This document shows, one piece after another, positions 20,638-32,382 of a DNA stretch of 64,000 bases. Each line of letters starts with the position of its first letter. Positions within the stretch are counted from its first letter, which is position 1. The DNA is from Nitzschia sp. pyKryTriq1 (lineage: Eukaryota; Bacillariophyta; Bacillariophyceae; Bacillariales; Bacillariaceae). The stretch lies in the NCBI GenBank assembly GCA_956465555.1, contig OY101116.1, positions 248,001 through 312,000 of the forward strand. Direction: 5' to 3'. Under the pieces are notes generated by a model, which saw only the letters and a program-made list of their open reading frames with translations, searched no databases and had not been told where the DNA came from. A program made the position numbers and the translations under genes.

Positions 20638-21191
20638 TTACATTCCCAGTTTTCGTTCCATCATGGCATGAGGATCCTCATGATGCTTGACAAACAGCGG
20701 CCGATGCTGGGGCAAGTTCAGGACATCTTCAAATCCCAACTTCATGTCGTTACCCGTCAAAATATCGTGCATCAAATTGGAGGTCGGGATACCACCCGTT
20801 GGCATGATGGTATCTTGGGCTGCGCGGCGTTCGGTAGCCAATTTCATGGCAAATCCACTGCCATACAAGCGGCGGACTTCCTCTTCTTCGTCGGTTCCCA
20901 AAAAGTAGACACGTTGAGAAGCTAATGAATGAATGAATGAATGAATAGATAAAGAGTAGTAGCAAGAGTAGTAGCAAGAGACGAACAAGGATGAGCGATG
21001 TTGTAGATATGAATCAATGGTTCTGCGACTTGCCTTGTCGCCGCGGATAGATTTCACTCACCTTGTTGGCGCTGCAGCTCTTCCACCGGATGCCGTTGCA
21101 TGGCTTGCGCCTGAAGGTTGTTGCCATTCGGTCCAGCCTCCATCATATTGACGGGCTTGTTCATTACGGGTAGTGAAGCATCGCTCATCAT
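20638..21191 (-). CDS. UMP1: Proteasome maturation factor UMP1/POMP
   Basis: Exons 21191-21062 and 20921-20638 (donor GTGAGT, acceptor CATTAG) sum to 414 nt, 137 residues, close to the usual 140 for this family. UMP1 escorts assembly of 20S proteasome half-mers, is needed for beta-subunit maturation, and is degraded as the first substrate. The conserved C-terminal half is present: GSGFAMKLATERRAAQ, then IPTSNLMHDILTGND and GFEDVLNLPQ. Exon 1 supplies HPVEELQRQQ, which matches the family's N-terminal region. The 140-bp intron contains an ATTC tetranucleotide repeat. The gene is divergent from the MFS transporter, with 524 bp between start codons. Confidence 0.88.
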
Positions 21192-21715
21192 TTTGTGTCA
21201 AGGTGGTATGATGTTGGTGATGATGAGGATAAAGGGAGAAACAAGTAGAAATACTGGGAGTAGAGTACTGTAATAATAAATGACTCGAAGCAACACAAGC
21301 ACGCTCTGCCGGCCGATCATACCGGCGCCATGGTCGGTGCCGCTTTTCGCCGCGGCTCGCAACAACACGCGACATGAAATCCAACGATGGCCGTCGAAGG
21401 GACCCGAACTTGGATAAAAGGGGTTGGTGCACGCACTGCCCCCAAAGTAAGCAGCGCACCTCGAAAAATCTTCGGTGGTCGGAGGACAGACGCCCCAATG
21501 GATCTTCGATCGAGATTGAAGATCTCGCGATAAATAGAAGGTCAGAAGATTCTTCATAAGAAAAGAAGCAAAGGGATAAAAGAAGAAGCAGGTTCACTAT
21601 TCACTATTCACTAAATGCATGAACCGGTATCACACTCTCTTTTCTTCCATCTAGAGTAGCTGTTCGGTGTTTGAATTAATTCCACATCATCATCATCATC
21701 ATCATCGTCATCATC
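21192..21715. promoter_or_regulatory. Divergent promoter region UMP1 / MFS transporter
   Basis: No coding sequence is supported between the two start codons. It contains TTCACTA repeats near 21595-21612 and an (ATC)n run directly before the MFS start. Open frames on the minus strand here run in a different frame from UMP1. Confidence 0.4.
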
Positions 21716-23604
21716 ATGCCGTCAACCTTTCAGTCCATGACCGTACTGTCCTTGATTGGCTTGGTCGATTCCATTTCGTACATGGCGATCGCTCCGTCGT
21801 TGATCTTTTACGTCCTTCAAGTGGGCGGAGACAAGGAAATGTACGGCTTGATCATGAGCATATTTTCCTTTGCTAGTTTCTGTGGCAAGCCCGTGTATGG
21901 TATTTGGGTCGACAAGGCAGGAAACAAGTTTAGGACTCCGTACATTGCGAGTTTCGTGATTGCCATTTTCGGTGGAATTCTCTACTTTTTTGGAAATGCG
22001 GCATCTTCATCCCAAACGGCACTCGCGCTTATCTTTTTCGGTCGGCTCTTCAGTGGATTGGGGGGAGCCAATCAAGCCTTGGGGTACGCGTATATTGCTT
22101 CGGTGATCCCACAGGAAGAACAGACCAAGACCAATACGATTCTATCCATGATGAGAATCATTGGAATGGCGACCGGACCGGCTACCAATCTCTTGTTGAG
22201 TCAAGTGAATTTCACTATTTCAATATTTGGAGGAACGACTTGCAAAGTGGATCCACTCAACTCGGTGGGTGTCTTGCTGGCAATTGGAAACTTTTTTGTC
22301 TTGATGTGCGTTGTTTTGTTTTTGGAGGAACCACCACCGAAAGAAGCCAAGAAAATTCCAGAGATTGTATCATCGGGAATTGGGGCGCCACCTCCAGCCA
22401 GTCGGAGGAGTATGTGGGATGCCATGTTGCGCGTCGAAATCGTCTTGCCCATTTTGATCTTGCTGGTGGTCAATTCCGACTTTCAACTGTACGTTACGTT
22501 TTTTGTTGGTGTTGTTGTTGCTTCTTCTTATTGGAACTGCGGTGACTTTGTTTTTTGGCTCCCTTTCTTTTTGTTCTTGTTCGTTCATCGCTCACCACTC
22601 CCTCCTTTTTTCTCGCAGTATTGAAACCGCCCTTCCACCTGCTGCTGCTGATGGTCTTAACTGGGGCCCTGTTCAAACCTCCGCGGTCTTGGGATCGACA
22701 TCGATTGTGATTTTCTTTATGATGATGCTGACTATTTACTTGTCTGGAAAAATGCATGATTTGACCATGGTGGGCATTGGCAACATTTTGTGGATTTTCG
22801 GTGGATTGGGCATGTATCTCTTTTGGGAACGCGATGCCTCTGTGTTGGCGTATGTTTTGCCCGTCGTCGTATCGTGTGCAGGATTTCCCTTTATTGCGGC
22901 CGCCAATCGATCCAACTTTACCAAAGCTGTCGCTAACACTCCAGCACTGGAAGGTTCCGTGGCATTGATGCAATCCATATTGTCCATGGCTGCCAGTGTG
23001 GCTGGATTTGTGTAAGTATAATATTATCAGCAGCAGCATGCCGCAGAGCAGCATTCGTGTGCATCATGTTATATTTCTGACCACTGACCATCCATCTATT
23101 ATTGTATCATTCGCCCACCACCACCACCAAATTGAAATACAACTACGTAATACTATGAACAGTACGCCTGGACTTGTTGCCACTTTTGTCATTCGTTCGT
23201 CCGATCAAGTCACAGCGAGCAGGGACAATCGAGAATTAACTCCCGTTGCCTTGTATGTTCCCATTTCCTCCTTTTTAATCTTGTTTGGATTGTGGTACTC
23301 TTACCGTAAAGAACAACACGAGTTGGGGGTCCAAGCCGAAAAAGAAGGAGCGACCGAAGAGACGGGATTGTTGTCTGGTAGTAGACCTAGCAAAGAGCGC
23401 CGACGCTCGAGTGTCGTGACCATTGAACAAGCCTTTTCGCGTCGATCCGAGGTAAATAGACGAATGTCGGCGCAAGTCATGGGACTGACGGCCTTTGATA
23501 CCAAGCAAGAACAAGAATTGTCGGAACAACTTCAGCACGATTTGGATGAATGGCAGCAACTTGCCGAGATGGACTATGACGACGATGAAGAAGAACCCAA
23601 CTAA
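21716..23604 (+). CDS. Major facilitator superfamily transporter (MFSD8/CLN7-like)
   Basis: Exons 21716-22488, 22619-23011 and 23163-23604 (donors GTACGT and GTAAGT; acceptors TCGCAG and AACAG) give 535 residues with all phases consistent. About 12 hydrophobic segments are visible. The N-half loop carries GKPVYGIWVDKAGNKFRTPY, the MFS signature between helices 2 and 3, followed by FGRLFSGLGGANQALGYAYI. The C-terminus is cytosolic and acidic, with GLLSGSRPSKERRRSS and a DYDDDEEE end. An ETGLL stretch is a possible dileucine sorting signal. The closest family by eye is the lysosomal/vacuolar MFSD8 group; the substrate is unknown. It converges with the TBC gene, 116 bp apart. Confidence 0.85.
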
Positions 23605-23720
23605 AGCAGTCAGGTAGACGTACTAGCATCTAGAAGAATACATAGGTAGTGCAATCCATGGCGTAGTCTACTTCCTGCGCTCCAGCTAGTATTAGAGCCT
23701 TTTTCATTAAAAGATTGATT

Positions 23721-25643
23721 CTAGTACTGCTGCTGCTGCTGCTGCTGCTGTTGGCTGTTTCGACTATTGCTGGCCGCTTTCAAATGCGCTTCTGATCCTC
23801 CAAACAACGTGCTCAAGACGTATGCTTGACTGAGCAACATTTCCACTTCTGTTTCTCCCCAATCTTCCGTCGGAACTTGTTGCATAAAACCAAATAGATC
23901 ATCAAATCCCATGGACTGTAATTGCGCACTAAATTGGCACAAAAAGGCTGCACAGACATAGACATGAAAGTCTTCAAAGCCTGCTGTTTCTTCCGAAATG
24001 TACGTATCCCACAATCGAATGATACATTTCAAATTGAATTCTCGTAGCAATAAGCAATTCATCCATTTAAAGGCGAATTGCATGAATTGAATCCCCACCG
24101 ACTCGAAATGTTGGCACAACTTGGCGTCAATCCGTTGTACCAAATCTTCGAGTCGCATGACCATTCGTTGGACTCCTGGTTGATCGGCAGTATAATGATC
24201 TTGAATTCCAGCTAGAATATTGGTCAGACACCAATACACATCGGCTTCGACCTATTCATATAAAAAAATGAGTAGGTTGGGTGTGTGAGTATATGAATGT
24301 GAATATAAGTGTGAGCATCAAAATATTGGCCAGTGCTGCCCACAAGGAAAAACGAAAACGAAACAAACGACAATGAACAAACAACGATGACCACACTTAC
24401 TTCTTCTAATCGTTCTTCCGAAATGACCACCATGACATTGCCATCCAATACATCTTCTCCATTATAGTAGTCACTCAAAAATACCGCAAAGAGTGGCGTT
24501 GCCAAATCATTAATCCCCTGTACATAACTCGAGGCCGGATGTCGCATGGCCCAAATATACAAGAGTCGGGCCAAGGCCCGTTTGATCCGTTCATTCCGAA
24601 AGAGTGGAATCTCCGGTGCCGTTCGTGGAACATCTACCAAGACTTGCCGTAACGTTTCTTGTTCTTGGAGCGTCCTCGAATTGTCATCAATATCATAATG
24701 TTGGGCCATGGCGTCCTTGTATTCGGCTCGTTTTCGTTCGAGTGTTTGTTTCCGTCGGGCTTGGTTGGTCGGTAAGTATCCTAGTAAGAGTTTCCATACC
24801 ATGCCTCTATGCTCTGACTGTGAGTGAGTGCGTGCGTGAGTGAGTGAGAGTTGGATTGAATATTGAATGGGGTAGAATGAGTGAGTGTGCATAGGAATGT
24901 GATGGCTCGCAACATCCACACACAAAAGAGAAAGAATGAATCCATCTATCCATCCATCATCAATCCACCAATAATACGAAGACTTGCTGTGACATTGTAC
25001 GCGTACGTATAGTACGTACCGGAATTCCATTCCAACCCAACTTTCGTAGTTCGGGTAATTTGACTACCGCCACATTGAGAACTTTACTGAGTTGTGTGTC
25101 TCGATAGGACGTGACGACTCTACTAGTCAGTAGTAGTCCTCCGCCATTCGCACCGCCTCCTGCTCCTGCTCCTCCTCGAAGACTAATGTTGGAAGAGGAA
25201 GAATCCAAAAAGGTGGCCGAACTGGCACCCAAGGCACTCACACCATCATCCGTAATATTGCTTGTATTTGTTGCCGCACTATTGTTCAGACTAGTAGCAA
25301 TGGAAGATTGCGATTGTTGCTTGGGAGGATTAGCAGTAGTCGTAGTAGTAGTAGTCGCTGACGAAGAAGAAGAAGACGCCTCGTCGGATTCTTCAGAGTT
25401 GTGGTTGTCGTCCTGCTGTTTAGTAGCAGAAGCAGCTGTAGCAGTGACCCCTTGACTGGTGGATGATGATACTGGTGGTAGTGGTTGCGTAGTACTGCTT
25501 GAAGTCTGCACTTTTTGGCTGTTGTTGCTGTTGCTGTTGCTGCTGTCCTTGCGATCGTCGTCCTCAATATCGTCGTCCGACTGCTCTTCAAAATCACTTC
25601 GTCGAGTACGACGCAAAAAGCCGGGAAGTCCTCGGGATGTCAT
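23721..25643 (-). CDS. TBC-domain Rab GTPase-activating protein (TBC1D22-like)
   Basis: Exons 25643-25020, 24817-24401 and 24251-23721, all phase 0 (donors GTACGT and GTAAGT), give 523 residues. Residues 1-180 are a low-complexity S/T/A/Q/N region. The TBC domain begins at ELRKLGWNGIP and has the arginine finger in DVPRT (Arg273) and the glutamine finger in SSYVQGIND (Gln308). It also has RLLYIWAMRHPAS, DVYWCLTNILAGIQDHYT, and RLWDTYISEE followed by FHVYVCAAFL. This order and spacing match the Gyp1/TBC1D22 group, which acts on Rab GTPases at the Golgi. The protein ends in a glutamine run encoded by CTG/CAG repeats. The specific Rab partner is not deducible. Confidence 0.92.
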
Positions 25644-26945
25644 TGTGCACAGTAGTACTGTAGACTACTACTACTACTACTAGCTGATGATTCTTCCAAT
25701 GCTGCTGATGATGCCCGCTCCCAATACTCGCAGCACTATATGCAGTACTTTCTACAGTACAGTAGAAAGAGATACCGATATCTGCACCTACTGAAGTAGC
25801 TACTAGACTAGAGCTATCGATAGCAGAAAGGGGGGCCGATGGGACAGACCCAGGTGAGCAATCTTATATGTATGACCAGAGGACTATGTAGCAAGCAAGC
25901 AAGCAAGCAAGCAAAACAAAAAACAAAAGCAACAAACCAAAAAAGCAGCAAGGAGACGAGACGAGCGCGGTGCGGCACCTCCTCCGCCTCGCATCACATC
26001 CCCGTGCCCGCGTGTTGTGTGCGGGTCGAAAAGCCGAAAAGAAGCGGTCTAAAAGAGCAAACATTTGGCTGACTGCGGACAGACGACGCAGACTCTTCTT
26101 CGTCATCGTATGTACGTATATTTGTATGTATGTATGGTTTCCATGAGTAAGTTTCACGCGTACATACATACGTACTGCCTGCCTGTCTGTCCCTACAGTG
26201 CTGGTACTTGTACTGTACGGGTACAGGTACTGTAGCACAGTACAGGTAATACTGCTATGGAGACGACCGACGACGCGACAGAGATCTTCATCGCATCATT
26301 GGGTGCGTGTTGGCCACTCCGACTAAATAACACGCACGATCGTCGGGACCGCAGACCGGCCGGTGCACCTGCCACCAACCAAGGCGAAATAAATAATACT
26401 GTAATACATCGGTGCGAGAGAGGCAGAATGATACCGGCACAGTACAAGTACAGTAGTACGGAGGAACGAATGACAAAACAAATGCATGTTGGAGAAGCCA
26501 AGCAAGCCAATAAGCAAGATGATGATGATCGATGATACCAGTATGTAGTACCGTAATACCGGTAGATAGAGCCAATAAAAGTCGTCGTCGTCAGTGCGGT
26601 ACTGGTACCGTACAAGTAGTACCGGTGCGATAGTCCGTCGACTCCTACCACTACCGGTGCGTACGGTACTCGTTTGTCTTTGGCTGTTCTTTTGGGACAA
26701 AGGACACAACAAAAAACAACATCCTACTTCGTAGACTACGAAATAATTGATACCGACCACACCAAGAACCATTCATCATTCATTCATTCGTTCATTCATT
26801 GGTTCATTCATTTTCGTTCTATGCTCTACTAGAGTACTAGAGACTATTACTGGTAGCAGTCTATCGAGAAATAAGCTTCATTTTGGATGCTACAGCTAAT
26901 ACGCCGGCTAATACATCAACAGCAACAGCAACAGCAACATTAAAC
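25644..26945. other. Intergenic with simple repeats
   Basis: (GCAA)6 occupies 25891-25914. GTAC-rich words occur at 26200-26250, 26440-26460 and 26535-26670, and CATT tetranucleotides at about 26770-26810. The frame of the next gene is open from 26883, but its first in-frame ATG is 26946. No gene supported here. Confidence 0.5.
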
Positions 26946-28985
26946 ATGCGGAGAAATACGAATATTCATAATTCTATCCAGCCTCATCAGCGTGGAGGAG
27001 GAGGAGGAGGAGTGCTACAACAAGCACTGCTAGTGTTGGCAATCATAACAACATGTTGTCTTCCATCGTCTATCACCACCACGGATGCACTCTTGATCCG
27101 ATCCGAAGGAAGCGGAGGATTTGCTACTGGTTTGGCCTATAATGCCGATGACAATCAAGTGGTCATTGTGGGCACCACCCTTAACAATAACAATAATAAC
27201 AAGCGGCAGCAGTTTTGGGGTCTCAAGGGCAACGATAACAACAAGGGGGGATGTTTTGTGGCCTTGGGAGATGGCGTGCATACTACTACTACTACCGGTG
27301 AGAATCCCAAGTTTTCAAGATTGGCCGTGTCTGGCAGCAGCAGCAGCAGCAGCAGCAGCACTAACAACAAGGCCTCGGCATGTTTTGGAGGCACGACGAC
27401 TTTGAATCATCAACAAGAAGGTGGTTTGGGGGTTGCCAGTATATTGGGCGTGGAACTGGGGGACAGTACTGATACTACTTCTTCTACTACAAGTACCACA
27501 GGATTCATGCATTCCATCGTGTACTATCTGGGCCAAGTCAGTGTCAGTGCTTCCAGACCCATCGAGTTGCCAGCCAACTTGCTTCCCGTCGCGTCCTATA
27601 TGGGAAGCACGGGAGAAACCTACATGGGATTGCATGAGCTAGATCCGACGTCCTCTCCGTTTGGAACAGCCACAACTTCCAACAACAACAACGACACGCC
27701 TCTACTTTCGCTCTTGCGCTATTGGTGGGGTTCCACCTACCCTCCCAACCTATACTGGGTGCTGGGCGAGGGAGAAAAGGTTTCCCAAAAACCATTGTCC
27801 CGGGATGCACCGCATGTACGAAAACAAGACGTCTTTACGGGTCTACTGTCGTACGACGTCTCGTTGGAAACCGATCTGGGAAGGGCAACCTTGATTGCTG
27901 GCATTGGCAAGCCAGCCACGACGAATGGGGACGATGATGATAGTACCGGTACAGTGGGTGCGGCCGAGCAAAAGAAGAAACGTCCCCTGATTGTGGCAGG
28001 ATCGACCAATGCACCCAGTACGGCGATATCATTGTTTGGCCAGGCAGATAGTAGCAAATCCGCAAATTTGACGGATTGGGATGGATACATTCTCTTTTTG
28101 GATGCCGAGACGGGAGCCGTCTTTGAAGAAGATGGACTGTATCAGCTACGCTCCATCCGTATCAACTCGGTGGGAGATGAAGATGATTTCATCCAAGGCT
28201 TGTGTCTCTCGCCCGATCAACGCTACTTATATGTGGTGGGAACCACCCAAGGGATTCTTTCAGGAATTCATGCTGGTGGAGCCTTTGTCTATCAAATTGA
28301 TTTAGACTCGACGATTGATGCCGACAATCGAGAATATACGGTCCAATGGAGATTCCAAATCTCTGGAGTCAACGTTCAAGGATTGGCCTGTACCGCGGAC
28401 GCGGATTCCGTCTATCTGGGAGGATCGACGGAATCATCGCTCTGGGAGACCAAGAACTCGACTACTGCGACGGTACCCACCTTGTCGCCCGATGCGTTTG
28501 TGACCAAAATTCAATTGGGCAAGGAAGTATGGACACATCCGTTGGATACGACTTTGCAGGAGAATGAAGAACACCGACGAGAAATGATTGTCGGAATGGA
28601 AGTGACGAATCTTGGATACGTCTTGGTCTTGATGAATTCCATGGACTTGAAAACCGGAATGAATGACGTCTATTTGTTGGATGTCGATCCTACCACTGGA
28701 GAAAATGATTTGTACGAAGCCTTGAATGGTGGTGCGGGGATCACTATTCCAACCTTTGGGAGTGAAAACGATGATGAGAATGATGTGAATGACGAGGACA
28801 AGAATATCGTGGCTATCGCCGTAAGTGTACCTGTCGTTGTGGCCATTCTCTTGTTTGGCATTACTTATTGGAGACATCGTACCCATGTCGAACGCTTACC
28901 CAAGGCGACACAAAAAGATCATGTTGAGAAGGATAAGAAACAAGAAGCAGTCAGCGCTCCAGAAGCGGGAACTGGGCTAGTGTAG
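26946..28985 (+). CDS. Type I membrane protein with propeller-like repeats (paralogue B)
   Basis: Single exon, 679 residues from ATG 26946. A hydrophobic stretch (QALLVLAIITTCCLPSS) after a Gly run acts as signal peptide or anchor. The ectodomain opens with a GFATGLAYN unit and Ser/Asn/Thr-rich linkers. The C-half carries WDGYILFLDAETGAV, YVVGTTQGILSG followed by GGAFVYQID, and DAFVTKIQLGKEVWTH, matching paralogue A (17290-19053) and resembling SBBP repeats. One transmembrane segment (IVAIAVSVPVVVAILLFGI) sits near residues 616-635, followed by a basic 40-residue tail. It is longer than paralogue A because of low-complexity insertions. Function unknown. It converges with the GS-family gene, 233 bp apart. 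Confidence 0.82.
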   Translation: MRRNTNIHNSIQPHQRGGGGGGVLQQALLVLAIITTCCLPSSITTTDALLIRSEGSGGFATGLAYNADDNQVVIVGTTLNNNNNNKRQQFWGLKGNDNNKGGCFVALGDGVHTTTTTGENPKFSRLAVSGSSSSSSSSTNNKASACFGGTTTLNHQQEGGLGVASILGVELGDSTDTTSSTTSTTGFMHSIVYYLGQVSVSASRPIELPANLLPVASYMGSTGETYMGLHELDPTSSPFGTATTSNNNNDTPLLSLLRYWWGSTYPPNLYWVLGEGEKVSQKPLSRDAPHVRKQDVFTGLLSYDVSLETDLGRATLIAGIGKPATTNGDDDDSTGTVGAAEQKKKRPLIVAGSTNAPSTAISLFGQADSSKSANLTDWDGYILFLDAETGAVFEEDGLYQLRSIRINSVGDEDDFIQGLCLSPDQRYLYVVGTTQGILSGIHAGGAFVYQIDLDSTIDADNREYTVQWRFQISGVNVQGLACTADADSVYLGGSTESSLWETKNSTTATVPTLSPDAFVTKIQLGKEVWTHPLDTTLQENEEHRREMIVGMEVTNLGYVLVLMNSMDLKTGMNDVYLLDVDPTTGENDLYEALNGGAGITIPTFGSENDDENDVNDEDKNIVAIAVSVPVVVAILLFGITYWRHRTHVERLPKATQKDHVEKDKKQEAVSAPEAGTGLV

Positions 28986-29218
28986 AAGATATTATGAGGA
29001 TATTATGCTATATTATAAGCAATATGTAATTCTCGTATTTTCGATAATTTCTTTGTTCTCTGTAGAGTAGTACACGTCGAGTACTGTGGTCTTGCGATGT
29101 TGTTCTTGTTGACGATTCTTTAGAGTTCTTGATGATGCTTGGATGTTTATCATTACACACAGAATTGAATTGTTAATGAGCTTGATTGATCCTCCAACTC
29201 GATATTGCTCATCGTCCA

Positions 29219-30790
29219 TCATGCTCGAGACAGAAATTCTTTGACCTCCTCGGTAAAGTCCATTCTACTGGCTCGTTCGACTTCATGTCGTCGAAGTGCC
29301 AGGTATCCCTTGCTCAGGTCAGGGCCCATCAATCCCACCATGAGATAGTCGTCGGCTTCCAAAGCATCCAGGGCTTCCGACACTGAAGCGGGAAAGTAAT
29401 CGGGCGATGATGATGACGATGATGATGAGATTGATTCCGCCTTATCTTGACCCTGTGGTGGTCGCAAAACCATTTGGTTTTCAATTCCGTGCATCCCTGC
29501 ATATAGAATGCCGGCCAACGCCAAGTAAATGTTACACGTATGATCGATCAGTTTGAGTTCGAAATGATCCCATTCCAATGTCGCCAAGTTGGAACATACA
29601 CGGACTCCACACTCTTTATCTTCCACCGCCCACCCCACCGAACTTCCCGTCCAGCATCCAGGGCCGATCCGCCGAAAGGAATTCACAGTCGGTAACGTAA
29701 GTCCCATGACTGCGGGTAAGTGAGACAAAAGTCCCTCCACAAACGCACCACCTGGTGTGGTAGTCAGCGCCGACGACGAGCTCATCCCCTGGTGGTGCTG
29801 ACAAGAAAAGTTTGGCTCCTTTGTCGTAGCATTTCGTGTGGAAAAATGCAAATGCATACCATTGCCCGCCGCCATCAAGTCATATTTGGGAGTGAACAAT
29901 GCCTTGAGGCCATGATTCCGAGCGACCGCCCGGATGGTTTCCCGACAAAGCACAATATTGTCCGCCATGACGATGGGGTCCGTTGAATACTCCAAGACTA
30001 CTTCCAATTGACCTGGCCCCGATTCCGCATGAATGAGCTCGACGGGAATGTATTGTTGTTTGAGATTGTCGTATAAATCCTCCAAAAACGACTCTTGGTC
30101 GTTGAGAGTGACCGAATTGGCAAATACGGAACGATCAACTGGATCATTGGTCTTGGCATCGACCAAGCAAAATTCAATTTCGGCTCCGACCGACTGAAAT
30201 GAAATGAAATGAAAAAGGGGAACGAGCGTTGGTATGTGAGCGCACATATATGTTATTTGGAAAAGATGTCCGACCAGCGGCAGACTAGTAGTGATACAAA
30301 GTCTAGCACTGGCGGCACTGGTACTGGTACTGGTACTTACAAAAGTGGTATTGTGTTTTTCCGCAGCTTCCCGCAGGACACGCTGTAGCAGTCCTCTGGT
30401 GCAATAAGGACTTGACTGGTTGGTGTACTGATCCAAAGCGTTGCCCATTACGAGCGCTGTCTTGGGGGCGTAGGGGAGTATTCGAAGACTCGAAAGATCC
30501 GGCTGGACCTTTAACACATGCCGGGCAGTCATGCCAGTGCCTTGCTGCATAAAGTCGGCGTAGTAGGGAAGACCGGCGAAACATACGGCAGCAATCGAAA
30601 CCTGATCGTTCATGAGGTTTCCTTTGCCTTTGGACAACAGCGAGTCCACCGGTCGTACTTTGCACCGAATGTTGCCGCAGGCGTCCAGAGCGAAATATCG
30701 AACAAATTTGACGCCGCTGAATTGGAGGCTTCGAAGGAGTGCCAGAGTGCAGGCGGAGATCATCTCATCATGCTGCTGACGGTCGGACAT
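29219..30790 (-). CDS. Glutamine synthetase family enzyme (class I-like catalytic domain)
   Basis: Exons 30790-30341 and 30193-29219 give 474 residues. The 147-nt intron has GTAAGT and TTTCAG borders but contains no stop and keeps frame. The N-terminal beta-grasp part includes FVRYFALDACGNIRCKVRP. Catalytic-domain blocks are GAEIEFCLVD, ESGPGQLEVVLEYSTD, AAGNGMHLHFS, NSFRRIGPGCWTGSSVGWAV and FELKLIDHTCNIYLALAGIL. The family joins glutamate and an amine at the cost of ATP. Substitutions at normally fixed places (Lys for Arg in the FEL(R) block, NIY for NPY) make a true glutamine synthetase uncertain; a gamma-glutamyl-amine ligase or FluG/NodGS-like protein is possible. The first in-frame ATG is 30790. 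Confidence 0.85.
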   Translation of the reverse strand: MSDRQQHDEMISACTLALLRSLQFSGVKFVRYFALDACGNIRCKVRPVDSLLSKGKGNLMNDQVSIAAVCFAGLPYYADFMQQGTGMTARHVLKVQPDLSSLRILPYAPKTALVMGNALDQYTNQSSPYCTRGLLQRVLREAAEKHNTTFVSTSTSTSAASARLCITTSLPLVGHLFQITYMCAHIPTLVPLFHFISFQSVGAEIEFCLVDAKTNDPVDRSVFANSVTLNDQESFLEDLYDNLKQQYIPVELIHAESGPGQLEVVLEYSTDPIVMADNIVLCRETIRAVARNHGLKALFTPKYDLMAAGNGMHLHFSTRNATTKEPNFSCQHHQGMSSSSALTTTPGGAFVEGLLSHLPAVMGLTLPTVNSFRRIGPGCWTGSSVGWAVEDKECGVRVCSNLATLEWDHFELKLIDHTCNIYLALAGILYAGMHGIENQMVLRPPQGQDKAESISSSSSSSSPDYFPASVSEALDALEADDYLMVGLMGPDLSKGYLALRRHEVERASRMDFTEEVKEFLSRA

Positions 30791-32382
30791 GCTGATAAGG
30801 AGAGGTTTCAAATGCAAAAGTCTCGTACGAGTATATTATTGAACTATAGTAAGATAAGATTATGTTTCCATCAAGCTGGGGACATCATGAATTAGTTCGT
30901 AGAAAATGCATGGTTTTCGCAAGTCAAGTGTGTTTCGACTGCGCTGCATATGCGCATTATGTGAGGTGTCACTTTGATCTTTGGTGCGCCGCACTACGTA
31001 CCTAGACTACTGTGCGTATTTACTAGTACTGTCGTAGCGCGGGCATGCAGTGAAAAGATCGCATTCTGGCAAACGGACAGACAGCTGGATGATGTCCGCG
31101 TCACGCGCGCACGCGCCGTCTGGGATTGACTGGGACTGGTTCGAGCTTCGACATCATCATCCAAGGGACCCTTCTCCTGCTATTTCATTCAACTAGTGGC
31201 CTTCTGAATGTCCGAGTGAGGTTTGGCGCTGGCAGCGCGAGATTGCGTAACTCATTGGAGCGCAGGGCGCAGGAGGGGTCCTTTTTCTTGTACTGTAGGA
31301 GGCGAGCTGCCGCTGGAGGCGGAAGTCCATCTTTCCAAGGGAGGAAGCAGATGTAGAAAACGAAGAGGCGGGAAAGTGTGGGTTCGCGTTGTTGTGTTTT
31401 GCTCCATAATAACGAAACCACTACTGCACAAAGAATGAGTCATTTGCATATATATTGGGAGTTGGAAGGACATCACAGGGTCGATCTTGCATCTTGTCAT
31501 AGCTCCTATTGAGGTTTAGGCCATAGCAATTATGTTGATTTATTCTTGGGCGTTCTGCGGTTTAACAAAAATAATACGACCTTCAAGACCGAAACAGCAT
31601 TTTAATAAGCCCTGTCGGATGGTTCAAGGTGCGTAAGTGGTGGCGGGTAATGGCGATGCGAACTGGAAGACGGAGGATCGCGATGCAACGCATGCACAAG
31701 AACACGATCGAAATCATGTCACTGTGCACTTTTTCCAAACGCAAAGAACACTCTCAAAATTGCGTCCACTTTTTCCACCAAGCGCTATGAAACGTCTCAT
31801 AAATTTACAATTATCATTTTCATTCTACCTTCCACCGCTTAAACCACTCAATCAACATGAAAGACCAAGGAGTCTTCAACTGCTTTACGATAGCTGGCGA
31901 TATGAGCTTCATTACTAGTATTAGAACAGCTACAGCAGCAAGAAGAGGAAGAAGAACGGCGAATGCTGATGGTGGATTTTCTCGTCCTCCTGCCACATGG
32001 AACATGTTTCCACCATCGTCTTCCCAGTACCAACATCAACAAGGACAGGAAGACCAGCATGTCTGTATACCAACACTTGGAAAGAGTCAATGTCCGCATA
32101 ACGAAAGAGGACCGGGGAACCTACACGAGCGTCTGTGTAGTATCATAGATGAAGTGATAGACATACTTGACGAGGACGAAGAAGAGGACAACGAACGAGA
32201 GACTAGATGATTCCAGGACAATCAGGGTTTTACTGTTTTGGAATTTTTTGATGAGGGCCTGGAGAGAAGCACGGGTTCCGATATTTTGCCGCACATATTA
32301 TAACTTCTTCTACAAATACTACTACTAGCTAGTAGACGGAACAAAAATAAAAATGACAAGCTACTACTAGCGCTCTGGTCTA
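30791..32382. other. Intergenic; one ambiguous small-protein locus at 31820-32210
   Basis: At 31857-32210 a plus-strand ATG frame of 117 codons ends in an acidic stretch (DILDEDEEEDNERE). On the minus strand of the same DNA a 61-codon ATG frame (32005-31820) has a transmembrane segment (FAVLLPLLAAVAVLILVM). Codon use does not decide between them, and neither has a recognised family. The rest of the stretch shows no gene. Confidence 0.3.

Noticed and set aside
21400-21480. Second tRNA near GGGACCCGAACTTGG
   Set aside because: The T-arm resemblance is weak and no anticodon arm or acceptor stem can be folded around it.
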